DNA of 64,000 bases from Datisca glomerata (Eukaryota > Streptophyta > Magnoliopsida > Cucurbitales > Datiscaceae). The first letter of the stretch is position 1. Each line of letters starts with the position of its first letter. The notes beneath the pieces were generated by a model. It saw nothing but the letters and a program-made list of their open reading frames with translations, did no database searches and was not told the origin of the DNA. The translations under genes were made by a program, and so were the position numbers. The stretch is from contig QANY01003900.1 of NCBI GenBank assembly GCA_003255025.1, positions 1,966,690 through 2,030,689 on the forward strand, written 5' to 3'. Below are positions 21,392 through 33,241 of the stretch, one piece after another.

Positions 21392-23695
21392 ACTAGATGT
21401 TTAGATCGTCTATTCAATCTCGTATTGCTATTAGGTGAGTCTAGTGCAAGTGGTTCTAAAGACACGGTGGAAACAAATGACAACAACAAGCTCATTCCAA
21501 AAACAACATGCACAAGATGGTGTGATGCCTAAATTACAAAAACCTCGGCGATGCTACCTGAAAAGATCATTCCCCTTACCTTTTATTGATGGCCCTTCTT
21601 TTCATTGTTTCTTAGATGGACATACAAGATACAATCAAAGCACGTATGGAACTTTGATTATAGGAGGATGTCATTTGGTTTATGCAATGCTCGAGTCACG
21701 TTTCAAAGATGCATGTTAGTGATTTTCTCCGACATGGTGGAAAAATTTGTAGAAGTCTTCATGGATCGAGCTTTTGCTCTACAATTAATAATAGTTCAAA
21801 TAATTTAACTTTGGTTTTGCAGAGATGTGATCTGACTAATTTAGTCTTAAACTGAAAAAAAATCCACTTTTTGGCAAGAAGGACTTCTAGGCTATCGGAT
21901 CTCAGCCAAAGGAGTTGAAGTTGATGGAACAAAAATGGAGGTCATTGAGAAGTTGCCACCAGCAACAACAGTGTTTTCTAAGCCATGATAGGTTTTATAG
22001 GTATTTTATTAAAGATTTTTCGAGAATACTTCAAACGTCTTCGTAATATTTTTTTAATAAAGCATCTCCTTTAGTTTTTCCAATGAATGTTGCCAGGCTT
22101 TTGGAACTTTGAAGAAGTTAATTTCGTCTCATATCATTGTTATTGCACAAGACAGGGAGCTACCTTTTGTGCTCATGTTTGATGCAAGTGATTATACCCT
22201 ATGGGTTATTTTGGGGAAACGAAGAGGTAAGCATTTCAATGTCATCTACTATGATAGCGGTTGTGCTTGTTTTTTACAAGTTTCAATCTTATTTTATTGG
22301 AGCCAAAATTCTTATCTATATTGACCACTCAATTCTCAAATATTTGCTTGCGAAGAAGGATGCAAAACCGTGGCTCATCTGATGGATACTACTTTTGCAA
22401 GAGCTTGATTTAGAAATTGACGAAAAGAAGGGAATCGAGAACCTTGTGGATTATTAGGGATTGAGCACGATGAGAAATAAATAAAGTAGCCAATCCAATC
22501 AATAAGGTATTTCCCTATTTATACTTTCTTGCCATTCAAACCACTGAAGCTCTTGGTATGCCGAGTTTGTCAACTATTTAGCGACTAACATCATCCCTTC
22601 TGATTCTGCTATCAACAAAAAGAAGTTATTCTATGATTTTAAGCACTATTTTCTTGAGGATCGACTCCTCTACAATAACCAAATACTTCGAAATCTGTTA
22701 CAAAAGAGGAGATGGAGGGCATTCTTCAGCATTGGCGGCCACTTTGGTGCAACAAAAATGGTAGCCAAAGTTCACCTATCAGGTTTTTATTGGCCTTCAC
22801 TTTTTAAGATTTTTTTACTTTTCCTTGTGATCAATGCCTAAGAAGTTAAAATCATTTCCAGAAAATGAATTACCTTTACATAATATTCTTGAAGTTGAAT
22901 CACTTGATGTTTGCGGTATAGGCTCATGGGGCCTTTTCCGTCTTCTTTTTCTACAGTGGCTATTGATTGTGTTTCTAAGTGGGTTAAGGTAGTAACATTG
23001 CCTAATAAGGATGCTAATGTTGTTGTGCAGTTTTTGAGAAAGAACATCTTTACCTGATTTGACACTCCTTGGCAACCATCACTGATGGTGAAAAGCACTC
23101 CCTATCATCCGTAGACAACTGGCTAAGTAGAGGTTTTTTCAAGTAAAAATTTAAGAAGATTCTAGGGAAGACAATGAATGCTTCAAGGAAGGATTGGTCA
23201 AGAACGCTAGATGATGCGCTTTTGGCATATAGGAAATCCTTCAAAACTCCTATTGGGATTACTCCGTACTGTCTTGTGTTTCTAAAAGATTGTCATCTAC
23301 TAGTGGAGCTACAACATTGGGCACATCGGACAATGAAGACCTTAAACTTTGGCATTCAAGCCGCAAGAGAGATAAAGTGTTGCAATTTATTGAGATGGAT
23401 GAATTTCACGATGATGAATGTTAGAATGCCTGAATCTAGAATGAAAAGGCTAAGAGCTGGCACGAAATACATATATTCAGGCGTGAATTTGTCGTTGGTC
23501 AGAAAGTACTTCTTTAAACTCTGAACCGACTCTTCCTAGGAAAATTGTGATAAAGGTGGTCGGGACCTTTGATTGTGACCCAGTTTTCTCTTATGGAGTG
23601 ATTGAAGTCCATCATGACACCAAATCAACTTTCAAAGTCAATGCCAACCTGTTGAAGCCTTACTTTGATGGAGAATTGAACGAGCAAGGAACATA
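21392..23695 (+). pseudogene. Gypsy-1 RT, RNase H and integrase, degenerate
   Basis: The frame cut at 3485 resumes with LDV, IVYSIS and VSLVQVVLK, the RT N-terminus. RT continues with LPLPFIDG, YRRMSFGLCNARVTFQRCM (21605-21720) and FMDR at 21758-21769, where the second catalytic Asp of FMDD is Arg. RNase H reads LPFVLMFDASDYTL (22150-22195), then YIDHSILKYLLAKKDAKPW (22318-22374). Integrase traces include GGHFGATKMVAKVHLSGFYWPSLF (22734-22805), VSKWVKVVTLPNKDANVVVQFL (about 22975-23040), then NASRKDWSRTLDDALLAYR (23174-23235). It ends with STFKVNANLLKPYFDGEL near 23680. RT then RNase H then IN is the Ty3/gypsy order. It has many stops. Confidence 0.9.
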
Positions 23696-23942
23696 ATGGA
23701 ACTAAACTCTGACTGAGAATTAGAGAAGGTTTAGCTAAAACTATAACTTAAAGCGCTTTTTGGGAGGCAACACAAGTTTTCTAAGCTTTATTTATAATTC
23801 CCTAATCTTTTCTATTATTGATTTTATTTAATCTTCTTGGACTAGGTTTGCACAAGTTTGAGGCTTGGCATAGGTGCATCTAAGTTTGATCTTCATGTTA
23901 TGATCTTCAAATGCAAACCCGGGATGTTTCTCTTGTCCATCT
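23696..23942 (+). other. Gypsy-1 3' untranslated region, first part
   Basis: The pol end is followed by aaagcgctttttgggaggca (about 23749-23768), a motif found after the coding region of Athila/Tat-like elements. Gypsy-2 carries a matching one on its minus strand at about 42499-42517. No coding potential is seen. It is cut at 23942 by Copia-3; the continuation is at 46485. Confidence 0.6.
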
Positions 23943-25694
23943 TGATGGGCATAATCCTCTCAAAATATGTGTTTAGACATTTTTAATATGAAACTAATAA
24001 AATTATATTTTTCTTATAATTGTTCTTTTAAATTTTTGTTGAATAATTTATATATAAATATCTAAAAATTTTATATTCATTAATGAGACTATGATCTTGT
24101 ATAAGTATAAGAGGATCAAGATAATAGATAATAAATAAAATAGTCTATAACATATTAAAGTATGGAATCTTTACTGAATGGTTGCCAGTACGGTTCACTA
24201 AGCATTATGAATCCGGATCATTGATGTGGATAGACATTTTAATGAATGTACTTTATATAATTAAATTATATAGAACATGACCGATGTGGATTAATATATT
24301 TATTAACTTATCGTTTATCATAAAGATTTAATACACATCAAAACTGATGATTATATGTAAATAGTCTTAATCCTGAGTAGTCATGAACTCATATACATGC
24401 ATATTGGATCTTTTGATTCACTCGTTAACGTTTGTTTGTAAAATAGGCTAGTGACTTTTGTTTTAATTTGGAGATTAAGTGACATGGATGGCTGGAAATA
24501 TGATCGTATAAGATTTGGAATCCAAGCTCTCCTAACAGATCGTGTATTAGTTCTCGTAAGTGTTAATTCTGGATCTGAATGGTTATTGAGCTCAAATTTA
24601 TAATACGATTATAAATTGACCATTCACTAGTGAATTAATGGTACTTAAAGAACATTATGTAATTAGAAGGGTAAAATAGTAATTTTGACCAGTTTTAATT
24701 TATGAACCAATAATTGGAGGACAAAACTATATGAAATGATTATATTAATAGACTATACAATAATACTCTATAAATACATTATGTAATCTCTTAGAGTGCA
24801 ACTCCGTATTTATAGTGGAGAAATAATGAAATAAATAAATAAGATTATTTAATTAAAGAGTTTAATTTATAATCTGGTTTATTGGATCTTAGAATTATGA
24901 GTCAATGGTCCCCAAGTCACCTCTGTACTATAAAATCTAGCGTGTGAATATTTCAAGATATAAGAAAATGACTGACTTGTAAAATGAATTATTTTTTTTG
25001 GAGCAAATATATAATTATGAGATAATTATGTATGATTAATTAATTAAATTATCTAATGTAATTTTAAGAAATTATCATTAAATAATAATATTGATTAATT
25101 TTATGTTAATCGATAAGTGAGATAAAATATCTAATTTATGAAATTCGATAATGTTTAATTATTATGAGATAATAATTCAAATTTTGAATCAACTAAATTT
25201 ATTGTTTGAAAGTTGCAATCAGGGGTGAAACTCTCTGAGATTAAAGGTTAATCAAAAAGCTGTGTGAAGAACTTTTATTTGTTTTTTCAATCAGAGTTTG
25301 GTCTCACAAATTAATCCTTCTTCAAAATCTCTAGATCTCATATGTTGAGTACATTTAGAGACAGAAAATTATCTTTGATTTATTGTACGTGTCCACACAC
25401 GTCCTAGTGTGTTTGAGGATTGGTTTGGAAGATTGTTGTATGGATCTCGTAATCTATCGTTTGTGGGATAGCAAGATCGTTGTATTGCAAGCACGCTTGA
25501 TTGGATTACAAGTGATTTATTTTATATCCATATTTGATTTAATATATAAATATATAATGGATCCGATCAGGAAAACTATTTTTCAATTAAAAAATTTTCA
25601 TCTTTGGGATCTGCGACAATGCGATTGTTTATTTTATAAAGTTCTTTTAAAACACTACCAAGCCTTTCGCCGCGTGTTGTCACGGATTCCAACA
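23943..25694 (+). repeat. Copia-3 5' LTR
   Basis: It starts TGATGGGCATAATCC (the 3' copy starts TGTTGGGCATAGTACC at 40305) and ends ATTCCAACA before the PBS. It is homologous to the Copia-1 and Copia-2 LTRs but lacks the GC-rich palindrome block. It carries the same LTR landmarks, such as cacacacgtcctagt near 25391. Confidence 0.87.
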
Positions 25695-25712
25695 ATTGAT
25701 ATTAGTGCGATC
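25695..25712 (+). other. Copia-3 primer-binding site
   Basis: The bases attgatattagtgcgatc follow the LTR end directly and resemble a decayed initiator-Met tRNA site (TTGGTATCAGAGC). Confidence 0.6.
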
Positions 25713-27703
25713 TTTATAATTTGTATATTAAATACTGTGTGCGTGTTCTTGCAACGTTCATAATATATATATTTTGATATATATTAATGAATGGATGGTT
25801 TGTTTTTTGAATGTATGGTTTAATGATGAATCGTTAATTGTATGGTGATTTTTGAGTTTAGGCTTTGTTCATTATTTTTTCATTATATCTTGTGTAAGCC
25901 GTTTTGGATATAGGAATTTTAATAATTTTATTTAGAATATCACGTTGTAAAATTCCGATCGTGAGAAAATGAAGAATGCACAAGATGAACGAGGAAGGAA
26001 AAAAAAGGAATTGTGGCGCTGGCCCCGGAAATTGGATTTTTGACACCGGCACCGCCCGAAAAATCATCATCCGCGACGCCGCTGACGGCGCCAACGTGAA
26101 GGACGCCGAATTTTGAAACTGGTCGTGGTTGATGGTGGTGGATAGGGGAAGCGGTGGGAGAGTCCTATCGTCAGAGGCAATTGTTGTTACTTTAAGGGAA
26201 GTTTCGCAGAAATCCTGATATTGTGTTACCCTATCCGTACAATGCATTGTGAAAACCAAAATCCTATCCTTATCTTTTAAATTTTAAATTTTGATTTTGA
26301 ATTTTTAAATTTTGAATTTTAAATTTTGAATTTTAAATTTTGAAATTTGATTTTTAAAAGGATAATTATCAATTTTAATTTTTATAATTAAAATTAATTG
26401 ATTGATTGGGTTTGATCCAAGTTTTATGAGATCAAACTATATTTTTACTATCAAATTCAATTAAGTTTAAGAGGATAATTAATAAGATTATTTAATTGTG
26501 AAAAATAGTTTATCCTAATTAAAAGAGTTTTGATCAAAACTTGAAGATTACGAGGATGGACCTCTGGTGGAGAAGGAGCTATTTAGGAAATATGTATTCT
26601 TGAAGTCCTTTTTATAATTATTTTTATTTTTCAAAGGTTATAATTTAGAAATTATCAATAGTCACTCGGTTCATCATTTATTTATTTAATTATAAAATAA
26701 TTATTTATTGTTTTGGTTGATCACATACCATACATGAAACCTCATACAGTTTTATTTAATCATCTATCTCATTAGTAAAAACATGATTGATTAAAAATTT
26801 TCTGATATATTTATATGAATTATTTTGAGAAATCAATTGCATGTAAACTGTTAGGTTTTAATTAGTTAAAACTTGGTATCACATCACTCTAAAGGTTATA
26901 GTAACATTTAGGATAACCAACTTTATTAAAAGAGTTTTATTAAAATTTGATGAATGTAATTAATTAGTTATTCTAAGTACGTAATTTTGACTTAGGCTCT
27001 TTAGAATGTTAAATAAACTTAGACCAATTAGATTATATTAACTGTTAATTTTACATTCATAGGGTTATTTTAGAATGTTAAATGAACTTAGACCAATTAT
27101 ATTATATTAACTGATAATGTAAAACACATTATCCTAAAATAATGAGTGGGAGAAGGTTGACATGTTAATTTAACTTATGGTCTCCATTTATTAGTATAAC
27201 ACCGTGAGGTACAGTGAAAGCCTCGAGATGGCTTTGTTTTCATCTCCCTAATCAAGGTTTAGAGCTGTATAAATATCAATGTCGAACTTCTTAAGAAGAT
27301 AGGACTAAGTGACGTAGTTTAGTTTTGACCGACCCTAAGACGGCATATTCTAAATCAAGTCATGGAATCTAAAATAGTGGGTTAAACTCCCAAAGTCACA
27401 CTTAAGCTTTGAGTGGATAATTATGACTTGACCAAAGTAATGAGACATTATTCTTAAAAGAAAAAATATGAGATATTATGAGTTTTAATTAATAAGGATG
27501 AGAATGTCTCGTAGATAAATTAGAACTAATCTGACTGACCCTAAGGTGGCACATTAATTGTTATGTTGTCTTATCGTGGATTAGTAATTGTTAAGTTTAT
27601 GTATTTGATATGTTGCATTCATGCATCACCTTTACTTTCCAAATTTCTTGATATTTATTTCAATTATATTGAATTATGTATGTTTTATTTTTCAGTTACT
27701 ATT
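25713..27703 (+). other. Copia-3 untranslated leader
   Basis: This ~2-kb leader is non-coding. It has a GC-rich island at about 26010-26165, related to that of Copia-2, and an AT-rich minisatellite at 26274-26352. The motif gaccctaag occurs twice (near 27331 and 27535). The stretch with ttagaatgttaaatgaactt near 27001-27115 is a short local duplication. It ends with TTTTATTTTTCAG just before the gag ATG. A 133-codon minus-strand open frame over the island (25858-26259) shows no recognisable protein motif and is judged spurious. Confidence 0.6.
26274..26352. repeat. AT-rich minisatellite in Copia-3 leader
   Basis: Units close to ttttaaattttgaa are repeated imperfectly about six times. This looks like slippage-driven expansion in the leader, with no sign of function. 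Confidence 0.75.
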
Positions 27704-28560
27704 ATGTCTATCATAGGCAACCCTATTACTATTTTTACTCACGCTTAAAAAACTTAATGGTGATAACTTCTTAAGATGTAAGTCGAATTTAAATGTTATG
27801 CTAATATGTGAGAACCACAAGTTTATTCTTACTGAGGAATGCCTAAGGAGCCCGCTCCAATGCCCCTTAGAATTTTAGAAACAAGTTTGATGCTTGGATT
27901 ATGTCCAACAACAAAGCTATGTGCTACATGCTTGTGAGCATGAATGATAATCTGAGAACCAAGCATAAAAGCATGGAAATTGCCTATGAGATTATGAAAT
28001 CTTTACATGCGATGTTTGGGCAGCAGTCTGATCAAAGTCATCATGAGGCTACTAGGAGCTACATGACTACTAAGATGAAGAAAGGTACTTCTGTGTGTGA
28101 ACGTGTTGAACATAATCAACAAGAAGGAAAGAGACAAAAAAGTACATGGGGCTACCATTGATGAACGAACACAAGTCAACATTATACTTGAGTCGCTTGA
28201 CACATGATTTTTCTGTGTTCACCACCAACTATGTTATGAATAAGTTGAAATTCAACATGACCAAATTGTTGAATGGGTTGCAGACTTTTAAGTAACTCAA
28301 CAAGAGTATAACTAAAGAGGGTGAGACAAATGTTGCTGAGAAAAAACCTTCTTTCAATGTTGTTAAGTACAACAAAAGGAAGAAGAAAAATGGTAAGGAC
28401 AAAAGAAAGAACAAAAGAGGAAATAAAGTCAAAAAGTCACGCAAGGTCAATAAGAACAAAGGCGACATCAAACCCAAGGGGAAGTATTTCCATTGGAGAG
28501 TTGAAGGTCACTGGAAGAGAAACTGTAACAAGTATCTCTCCCAGTTGAAAAAGAAAGATA
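27704..28560 (+). pseudogene. Copia-3 gag, degenerate
   Basis: The ATG at 27704 opens MSIIGNPITIFT, the family start, and then frameshifts. The stretch 27901-28161 reads MSNNKAMCYMLVSMNDNLRT and continues into MFGQQSDQSHHEATRSYMTT. Next come the YVMNKLKFNMTKLLN block (near 28230), a Lys-rich tail, and the zinc knuckle at 28484-28527, which reads KYFHW...GHWKRNC. The first two Cys of CCHC are replaced by Tyr and Trp. Gag would assemble particles and bind RNA. Confidence 0.87.
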
Positions 28561-28609
28561 AATATGATTTACTTGTACTTTCAACTTGTTTAGTGGAATA
28601 TGATTTGTC

Positions 28610-29975
28610 ATCCTCGATATTGGATTCATGAGCCATTAACCATGTATATTCTTCTTTGCAGATGCTTGATTTGTCAAGAGAGCTGGCTGATGGCGAGGTG
28701 ATAATGAGAATTTGCAGTGGTGCGCTCGTGTCAGCAAAAGCATTGGGGACAGTCCGCCTTAATTTTGGAAATAATTATTTAGTTTTGAACAATGTTTATT
28801 ATATTCTTGAATTTTTGACAATTTTGATTTCTCTTTCGTTACTACATGAACAATTTTTTAAAGTTTCTTTAATTAATAATGAGTTTATTATTTCTAAGAA
28901 TAGATTCAATATTTGTCATGCAATAGTATCGAACAGATTGCATATGCTTAAACCGACTGAACGTGCATTAAATAATTCACAATTATTTAAAGTAGCAAAT
29001 CCTAAAAATAACAAACGAGAAAAAGTTTCTTATGATGATGAAACGTATCTATGACATCTTGAGTTGGGACATATTAATCTAGATAGATTAAACCGGTTAA
29101 CAAAGCATGGTGGTTTGAGAGAACTAATAGTTGAGACTCGTCCAGTTTGTGAATCTTGTCTAGAAGGTAAAATGACCAAGAAACCTTTCTCTAGAAATGG
29201 CCAAAGAGCCAAAGAACCACTTGAGCTAATACATAGTGATGTATTTGGACTGATCAATGTACAAGCTAGAGGTGGGTATGAGTATTTCGTCACATGTATT
29301 GACGATTACTCTAGGTATGGTTATACTTACCTAATGCATAGATTGTCAGAAAATTTTAGAAAGTTTAAAGATTTTAAAGCCGAAGCTAAAAAGTAATTGG
29401 ATAAATCTTTAAAAATACTTCGATCAGACCGATGTGGGGAATACATGGATTAAGAATTCAAGGATTTCTTGCTGGAGTATGGCATTCTATCTCAACTCAT
29501 AACACCTACAACGCCACAGCAAAATGGTATTTCAGAAAGAAGAAATCGAACTCTATTGGATATGGTTAGATCGATATTAAGCAATTCATCACTACCACTC
29601 ACACTCTGGGGATATGCACCTCAAATGAAAACCTATATTTTGAATGTAGTGTCTTCTAAGTCTATAAGAAAGACACCTTTAAAGTTATGGAATGGCTCCA
29701 AACCTAGTTTACGTCATTTTCTTATATAGGGGTGTCCAGCTCATGTTCTTAGACCCAAGACTGGAAAGTTAGACTCAATGCCTGAAGTGTGTATATTTGT
29801 TAGCTATGCTCCAAAAATTAGAGGTGCGTACTTTTATAGTCATAGTGATCAAAAGGTGTTTGTATCGACAAATGCCACATTCTTGGAACACAAATATATA
29901 GAAAATTACAAACCTCGAAGCAAAGTAGTTCTCAAAATATTAGCGTCTAATGAGATCAGGCCACCTTCATCATAA
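28610..29975 (+). pseudogene. Copia-3 protease and integrase, degenerate
   Basis: The protease active site DSGA reads DS-stop-A at 28623-28634. SRELADGEVIM and LNFGNNYLVLNNVYYI follow (28656-29054). The integrase zinc region has GHINLDRLNRLTKHGG and CESCLEGKM (29064-29180). All three catalytic acidic residues are still encoded: Asp in HSDVF (29238-29240), Asp in LRSDR (29427-29429) and Glu in GISERRN (29535-29537). Stops lie between the blocks, at about 29052, 29394, 29451 and 29727. This is the best-preserved integrase in the window. Confidence 0.9.
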
Positions 29976-30045
29976 AAATCATTGTTCTTGTTCAGGAAAC
30001 CCCGACACAATGTCGTAGTGGGAGGGTTGTAAGATAACCTATTCA

Positions 30046-31277
30046 TTACGAACTAGAGGCACATGTCTTAGTGTCTGACACTGATAAGGATAATCCATTA
30101 ACCTTTAAAGAGGCGATGGAAGATCCTGAAAATGAGAAATGGAAAGATGCCATGAACCAAGAAATGAAATCGATGTATTCAAATTCTATCCGCGAACTTG
30201 TATATCCATGTGCAGATGTCAGGCCCATTAGATGTAAATGGATCTTTAAGAAGAAAAGAGGTGCAGATGGGAAAGTAGAGACTTTCAAGGCACGGCTGAC
30301 AGTCAAAGGCTATACACAAAGGGAATGAGTCGATTATGAAGAGACATTCTCTCTCGTTAGCATGCTTCCATTCGCATTCTTTTATCCATAGCTGCTAGTT
30401 TAGACTATAAATTATGGTAAGTGGATGTCAAGACGGTTTTTCTGAATGGCTCTTTTGAAGAAAGCATCTATATGATGGAACAAGAAGAGCTTATGAAAAA
30501 GGGGCAATATCAAAAAGTATGCAAGTCGCTTAAATCTATTTATGGATCCAAGCAAGCATCTAGATTTTAGAATCTTGCTTTTGATGAAACTATTAAATCA
30601 TATGGCTTCGAGCAAAATATTGACGATGTTGTGTTTATAAATACATCAAAGATAAGATAGCGATTTTCTAAGTTTTTTATGTAGACGATATTCTACTCAT
30701 TGAAATGATGTAGAAACTTTGTCGAAAGTAAAGAAGTGGTTCACAGAGAAATTCTAAATGAAAGATTTGGGAGAAGCGAGCCATGTTCTAGGTATCAAAT
30801 CCTAAAGGATAGAAAGAACAAGTTCTTGACACTTTTTTAGACATCTTATATTGATAAGATGCTGGAAAGATTCTCTGTAAAAAATTCCAAGAAATGTCAA
30901 CTACCAACCATACACATTGAATTGTTCTTTCCAAGGAGCAGTGCCCTAAGATACCTCAGGAGGAAGAGGATATGAGAAAGGTTCCTTATTCTTCAGCCGT
31001 CAGGAGTCTCATGCATTTCATGTTATGTACGAGACTGGACATCTGTTATGCAATAAGAATTATCAGTCGTTATCAATCAAATCTTATTTTTGAACACTGG
31101 ATTGCAATAGAAAACATTCTCAAGTATCTCCGAAGAACAAGAAATTGTATGCTTGTTTATTCAGGTGGAGACCTGAATCTCACAGGATATACTAATTCTG
31201 AATCAGATAAGGATAGTCGAAAGTCGACGTATGGATCATACACTAAGGAAATCTGACTGTTATGGAGATAACATTGG
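30046..31277 (+). pseudogene. Copia-3 RT and start of RNase H, degenerate
   Basis: An 85-codon open stretch (30071-30328) reads LTFKEAMEDPENEKWKDAMN and later WIFKKKRGADGKVETFKARL. Next comes KLWQVDVKTVFLNGS near 30412-30460. The catalytic YVDD is intact at 30678-30689. SYIDKMLERFS and VPYSSAVRSLMH (30972-31010) follow, then KYLRRTRNCMLVYSGGDLN. RNase H starts GYTNSESDKDSRKST, and then a deletion joins it to the segment next to the Copia-4 insertion (31273-31277). The remaining end of RNase H is at 40186. Confidence 0.88.
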
Positions 31278-33228
31278 TGTTGAGACCGGTTAGATTTAAA
31301 AATTAATTAAGAACAAGTTTGAACCATGAACGGTTCGTGAGCGAAATATAAAAAAAAATTCAATTAACTTATTTACTCAAATTAAATAACTTAAAATCAA
31401 ACAACGTGTGATTATACATATACGACATTAAACGAGAAGATAAGGTAAGAAATAAATTTTTTCACCTATACTTTGTATCAGAGAATTTCTAAATTGGCGG
31501 GATTCTTCGAGCGTTCTTCGTGTTCTCCAAGCTTCAGGATCTAAACCACGCACTTGAACCCCAATAACGATTTGCAAATTTTGTCCGCCAACAACCACTC
31601 GTTAATTTCAAAAATATATCTCATAAGAGTTTTGACAAGAAATTTGAGTGTGGACTCTGAAAATGATAGAAGAAGAAAACTAAAAAAAAAATTGTCCTTC
31701 AATATAATTTTCGGCAGCAACTGGGAGGAAGAGGAAAATGTTTCTCTCTTGATTTATTAACAAGCAATTATATCTAATCCAAGACATATCTGCAATCAAA
31801 TTACTATTAGATATTGATAAAATGTAATTTTTGATATTTACAAATATAATCATATACTTTTAGATTTCAAAAAATTTACCCCATATATTCATAATTGCCG
31901 AAAATTGTAGTATTCCCTAGAGTTTGAGTTGTACCGATATTCATCAATTCAGTTGATATATTTAATTGATCATTATCAATCAATTAATTAATTAATTTAT
32001 TTATTTATTATTAATTATCAAATCATTAGAAAATAATAAACTAATTACTTTCAATAAATATAATCACACTTAGTTAATTAAGTGACATCACCCATCACAT
32101 ATAGGTGTAGGAAATATGCATTAGTACTAAAACACATTTTGATCCAATTTACTTCGCTTCTCTATTCATGTTTCCATGAGCTATTTCTAAGACCGAATAA
32201 ACACACATGAACAAATATAAGGATTCAAATACCTGACGAATTTATCTCCATAAATTTCTGACCTATTTAATACTGACATCGTACGACTTCACTATAGGTT
32301 CGATACCGAATCAACTCTCAATTCATGTGCGCTACGTTTTATGTTGGTGTAAATAAACTATTTTTATTTTTACGGTCCACAGAATATTTTAACATAATAC
32401 TTATCATGAATATCAGTAACAAGAGTGGAATGTAAAAATATCATTTTACCCCTCTTGTTATTATTTGCTCAACTCATTTATTAACTGTGAATAAGAAAGA
32501 CATAATAGTGAATTGTCTCGTATAATTCACAAGTCTTAATTAATGACTCAATTCATTGAATACCTGCCAGGTTAATTTATTCACACACCTATCAATAAAG
32601 CATAAGGTTATATTGTTACTTTCACAATCGAACCATGTATTTTCATATTTATGAATCATGTAACTCTAACTTGATTGAATTACAATCCCAACAGTCGAGA
32701 TATTGCCCGCCAATTCGAACTCACTCATTTGACATATCAAATATTGCAACTAACTAAGTCAAGCTACGTGTTCACCTCAGGATTAAGGTAATTATGAAAA
32801 TACACTTAAAGTGTAACAATTAGATTTAGAGCTTGGTAAACGGTTTTGGGTTCTAAATTAATTTGTTATCAGTCTATTTAACATGTTCATAACATATCTA
32901 GATTAATTGTTTGAGTCTCCACTCTCATGACCCAAGACTGACATCTATTAGTTCAACATAACAGTCATAATCGGATTCGATTGTCCAGTCGATCCTAATA
33001 CCGCGAATATCATTTTGAACTTTCTCATAAGAGTTCGTCTGGAGATGCATTTATCTTTACTCTTCCTTTGTTGATGAAAGTTTCAGGGCTTGAGGAATTT
33101 GTAAACACACTTTAATTTAAAATAAAAATTGCAATGTATTCATAAGAATTCAATAATACTAATGTTTGATAAATAACTAAATGCAATTAAACAGTTATTA
33201 CATGCTACTTTATGGACATATTCCAACA
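31278..33228 (-). repeat. Copia-4 3' LTR
   Basis: This 1951-bp LTR reads TGTTGGAATATGTCC at its minus-strand start and ends ...GGTCTCAACA at 31278. Its part from about 31890 to 33228 aligns with 38885-40185 at what looks like 85-90% identity by eye. Its outer ~600 bases have no counterpart in the other LTR. Confidence 0.85.
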
Positions 33229-33241
33229 ATCTCCCACTTGG
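33229..33241 (-). other. Copia-4 polypurine tract
   Basis: On the minus strand ccaagtgggagat directly precedes the LTR start at 33228. Confidence 0.75.

Noticed and set aside
19163..23150. An 18-base identity gttttttcaagtaaaaat shared by Copia-1 (19163) and Gypsy-1 integrase (23133)
   Set aside because: It is AT-rich and isolated; the flanks fit their own elements, so chance or weak conversion cannot be told apart.
25858..26259. A 133-codon minus-strand open frame (and similar ones at 8905-9275) as a gene
   Set aside because: They lie antisense over the GC-rich leader islands of Copia-3 and Copia-2, show no protein motif, and are not conserved between the two copies.
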